From Kribbella steppae (lineage in GTDB: Bacteria > Actinomycetota > Actinomycetes > Propionibacteriales > Kribbellaceae): DNA of 64,000 nt. Below the pieces are notes generated by a model. The model was given only the letters and a program-made list of their open reading frames with translations. It was not told the origin of the DNA and did no database searches. The position numbers and the translations under genes were made by a program. Numbering within the stretch: position 1 is the stretch's first letter; each line of letters opens with the position of its first letter. Location of the stretch: the NCBI RefSeq assembly GCF_004342025.1, contig NZ_SLWN01000018.1:1-64000 (forward strand), written 5' to 3'. Shown piece after piece: positions 61,657-64,000 of the stretch.

Positions 61657-62901
61657 GTGGAGCACGATCAGGACGAGGTCCTCGAAGTCGGGAAGGCTTC
61701 GAGACGTGGGCGCAGAAGGGCCGGATGGATTCTGGTCCTGGTGGCGCTGCTGAGCCTGATCGTCCTCCGCGCCTCGACGGATCGTCCGCAACATCATGCC
61801 CCGCCGAGACCCACCCCGTCCGATCTGATCAGCACGATCCCGGACGGACGGTCGGCGCGGGCATGGCCGACGGCACCCGGCGCATGCGGGGCGGTCACGC
61901 TGTTGCCTATCGTGTCGAGTGCACCACCCGCGGAGCACACCGGGATCCAGGTACTGCTCGGCGGAGAACGGCTGCGACTCGTCGACTTCGACAGCGGCCA
62001 CGCGACGATCTTGCCTGACCCAGTCGTCCGTCCGGGCGAGTACGCCGCTGTGCTGGCCGGTGATCCGATCACGGCGTACGCGAGCACCGGGTCATGCAGC
62101 GAGACGGCTCCCTACGCGATGTTGCGCATCAGCGTCGATCACCGGGTGAGTGTCATCCGTCCACTCGGTCCCACCGAGTGGGCACTGACCGATGGCAATC
62201 GCGTCTGGATCGCTTCCTTCGCCAGCGACATCGACTCCCCCTACGGGACGATCGCTCCGGTCGCCGGCGGGCAGCGGGTAAGGCTTCCGCTCGGCTTCTA
62301 CGCATCCGCAATCGTGGGCGACACGGTCGTCGGGCTGCTGCAGCCCGATCCGTCGATCTCACCGACCTGGCTCGCGCTCGTCGACGCACGTACGGGTCTG
62401 TTGCGGGCCAAGCTCGAAGAACATGTGGCGCCGCTCGCGGCCGGCGCAGGCCAAGTCTTCTGGACCAGCGGCTGTGACGACGACGCGTCACCGTGCACGC
62501 TCCACCGCCGGCCGATCGACGGCGGGGAGACCCTCGGATCCGCCCTTCCACGCCCCGCCTGCTGCGGTGTCGTCAGCCCTGACGGCACGAGGGTCGCCCT
62601 CCTGATCGAACGACCATCGTCAGACTCACGTTTCGACGGCTATCCGCTCCCGCCCATGGACATCGCGATCATGCAACTCGACACCGGCCGGCTGAGCATC
62701 GTGCCAGGGATCGAACTGCCCGCCAAGTCGAAACCCGGGCTGGCCTTCGCCGGCCGTGGTAACTGGTTGACGATCGCCCTCGACGCGGGATCCCGCACCC
62801 GGATCCTCGCCTGGCGGCCCGGACTGCGGCAGCCGTACGAAACGAACGCGCTTCCCGGCCTCGTCCACAACCCGCCGACGCTCGTCGTCACCAGCCACTG
62901 A
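61657..62901 (+). CDS. Membrane-anchored extracellular protein, propeller-like, unknown function
   Basis: About 414 residues. A basic segment (GKASRRGRRRAGW) precedes one membrane helix (ILVLVALLSLIVLRAS), so the rest lies outside. The outer part has repeated strand patterns, e.g. LGGERLRLVDFDSGHATILP, WALTDGNRVWIASFASDID, GQVFWTSGCDDDASPCTLHR and SPDGTRVALLIERPS, which look like propeller blades, with several Cys that may form disulfides. The start is unclear: GTG at 61657 is the last candidate before the helix, and no RBS is seen. Function unknown. Confidence 0.65.
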   Translation: MEHDQDEVLEVGKASRRGRRRAGWILVLVALLSLIVLRASTDRPQHHAPPRPTPSDLISTIPDGRSARAWPTAPGACGAVTLLPIVSSAPPAEHTGIQVLLGGERLRLVDFDSGHATILPDPVVRPGEYAAVLAGDPITAYASTGSCSETAPYAMLRISVDHRVSVIRPLGPTEWALTDGNRVWIASFASDIDSPYGTIAPVAGGQRVRLPLGFYASAIVGDTVVGLLQPDPSISPTWLALVDARTGLLRAKLEEHVAPLAAGAGQVFWTSGCDDDASPCTLHRRPIDGGETLGSALPRPACCGVVSPDGTRVALLIERPSSDSRFDGYPLPPMDIAIMQLDTGRLSIVPGIELPAKSKPGLAFAGRGNWLTIALDAGSRTRILAWRPGLRQPYETNALPGLVHNPPTLVVTSH

Positions 62902-63022
62902 CCACCTCGTCCTCGTGGTCGCGACGCCCTCTCGCACTCGGTGCGGCGGTCAGCGCCGACTCGGCCGAGCGCTTCTGGATCCTCTGGCCGATGCCTCGGA
63001 ATGGATGATCAGCGACGAACAT

Positions 63023-64000
63023 TCACGCGACGTACGGGATCGTTTGAGGACCTTCCGGCAGGATGCAGAGGCGGGCGTCGGGGCCGGCCGCGGCGAGCGA
63101 CTCGGCGACTGCGGTTGAAATGTCGGCTGTTTGTTCCAGATGCACCGCCGCCAGGTCGGCGTCGGTGAGGGTCCCGGTATGCATGACAACGCGGCTGGTC
63201 GATTGGATGCGGGCCTGGATCTGGACCTGCCACTGGTCAGGTGTGGTTGCAGTGCGCCGGCTGATCTGATCGAGAAGCGCTTGCGGAGAATCCGCTGAGC
63301 TCAGGACCGAGCGATACGATCCGTGATCCGGGAAGCCGTCACGGCACTCAGCCGCACAAATGATCGTGCCGCCGCGGCGAATGATCTGATGCGCGGCCGA
63401 CATTCCCTTGACCGACTGATAAAGGTTCTGGTCGAGCGGGTATCCGGAGTTCGTGGTGACGACCACGTCGAACGGACTTACCACGGGCCGCATGGCGATT
63501 CGCTTGGCCGCAGCGCAGGCGGCGGCATGCATCGGCAGCAGGTCTCCCCCGAACGCCGCCACGATGTCCTTGTCGCGATTGAGCACGACGTCCAACGCGA
63601 ACGTCACGCCGGTCGCTTCCGCGATCGCCCGGACATCGTCATGGACCGGGTTTCCGTGCGTCACTCCCCACGTCGCGTCGGGACTGCCGATCCTGGTGGC
63701 ATCGTGCAGAACCAAGACGGTGTCGAGGCCGGCCAGCCCTGGCGCAACGAGCTTTGGTCCGCCCGAGAATCCGGCGAAGAAGTGCGGTTCGACGAATCCG
63801 GTGGTGATCCGAACGTCCGCGTCCACCCATTGGCGGTTCAGCCACACTGGTACGCCGTCACCATGGACACCGAGCCAGGCCAACTCAGCCTGATCGCGGG
63901 CGTCGTGGTTGACGATCCGTACCGTGTCGACGATCTCGTCACCGAACATCTCGCGCAGCTCGGCGTCGCTGTTCCCGCGGTGCGTACCGGTCGCGACCAG
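63023..64000 (-). CDS. larA: Nickel-dependent lactate racemase LarA-like (DUF2088), 5' part outside window
   Basis: The visible 325 residues are the C-terminal part. At the window edge the frame reads LVATGTHRGNSDAELREMFG, the LarA catalytic-domain motif ATGTHR, followed by ITTGFVEPHFFAGFSGGPKL with VAPGLAG, and THGNPVHDDVRAIAEATGVT. These include His and Lys residues that hold the nickel pincer cofactor in LarA. The C-terminal domain has TTNSGYPLDQNLYQSVKGMS and ILPEGPQTIPYV. It may racemise lactate or another 2-hydroxy acid. The larBCE cofactor genes are not seen in the window. Confidence 0.85.
   Translation of the reverse strand: MVATGTHRGNSDAELREMFGDEIVDTVRIVNHDARDQAELAWLGVHGDGVPVWLNRQWVDADVRITTGFVEPHFFAGFSGGPKLVAPGLAGLDTVLVLHDATRIGSPDATWGVTHGNPVHDDVRAIAEATGVTFALDVVLNRDKDIVAAFGGDLLPMHAAACAAAKRIAMRPVVSPFDVVVTTNSGYPLDQNLYQSVKGMSAAHQIIRRGGTIICAAECRDGFPDHGSYRSVLSSADSPQALLDQISRRTATTPDQWQVQIQARIQSTSRVVMHTGTLTDADLAAVHLEQTADISTAVAESLAAAGPDARLCILPEGPQTIPYVA

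Noticed and set aside
1..64000. CRISPR array or IS element with transposase
   Set aside because: No regularly spaced direct repeats with unique spacers and no transposase or integrase coding sequence were found in the window.

Overview
The window is high-GC DNA dense with genes from an actinobacterium. GTG starts, ATGA stop/start overlaps, a SARP regulator, an ECF sigma factor and secreted lipoproteins fit Streptomyces or Propionibacteriales; a Kribbella-like host is a guess from gene mix only. No complete rRNA or tRNA gene and no CRISPR array is visible. The two ends are cut: a sugar-binding lipoprotein at 1-210 and a LarA-like racemase at 63023-64000.

The main content is one minus-strand operon of 21 genes from 35085 down to 8327. 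It encodes a complete-looking extracellular contractile injection system (eCIS, phage-tail-like). In transcription order: SARP activator, small unknown protein, AAA+ ATPase, DUF4157 effector ending in a WHH nuclease, DUF4255 tail-terminator protein, sheath, single inner tube protein, a zinc-ribbon tail-chaperone-like protein, a linker protein, LysM protein, gpD-like hub, gp5/VgrG-like spike, PAAR tip, gp25 wedge, two baseplate-J proteins, then gpI and four related peripheral proteins. Almost all joints overlap or nearly touch, so it should be one transcript driven from upstream of the SARP gene, where three heptamers at an 11-bp period look like a SARP operator.

The most unusual signal is at 25089-25136. 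The chaperone-like gene ends next to a frame encoding a DUF6760-like domain that has no usual start codon. The two frames meet at a G GGG GGA slippery heptamer followed, 5 nt later, by a strong stem-loop. This is the layout of the programmed -1 frameshift in tailed-phage tail-assembly chaperones (lambda G/GT), here in an eCIS.

Left flank (1-8326): a zinc-ribbon protein, a COG4315 lipoprotein, a tRNA 3'-end remnant, a LAL-type LuxR regulator, Ohr, a GH15 enzyme and OsmC, suggesting oxidative and osmotic stress functions. Right of the eCIS (35873-41547): an alkylsulfatase, a GAP/Sap-like membrane protein and a SulP permease read in one direction and could release and move sulfate. From 41.5 to 64 kb is a mixed accessory region: two MMPL transporters (one beside a two-component system), a ScyD-like secreted protein, cupin and HAD genes, a broken SDR gene, a YbhN-like membrane protein, a monooxygenase, a VOC protein, a GT4/GH92 gene pair, an ECF sigma factor with an atypical tail, a PhyH dioxygenase, a membrane-anchored propeller-like protein and LarA. 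A 33-34 bp direct repeat at 8187 and 44569 brackets the eCIS and its neighbours and may mark the limits of a mobile or rearranged block.
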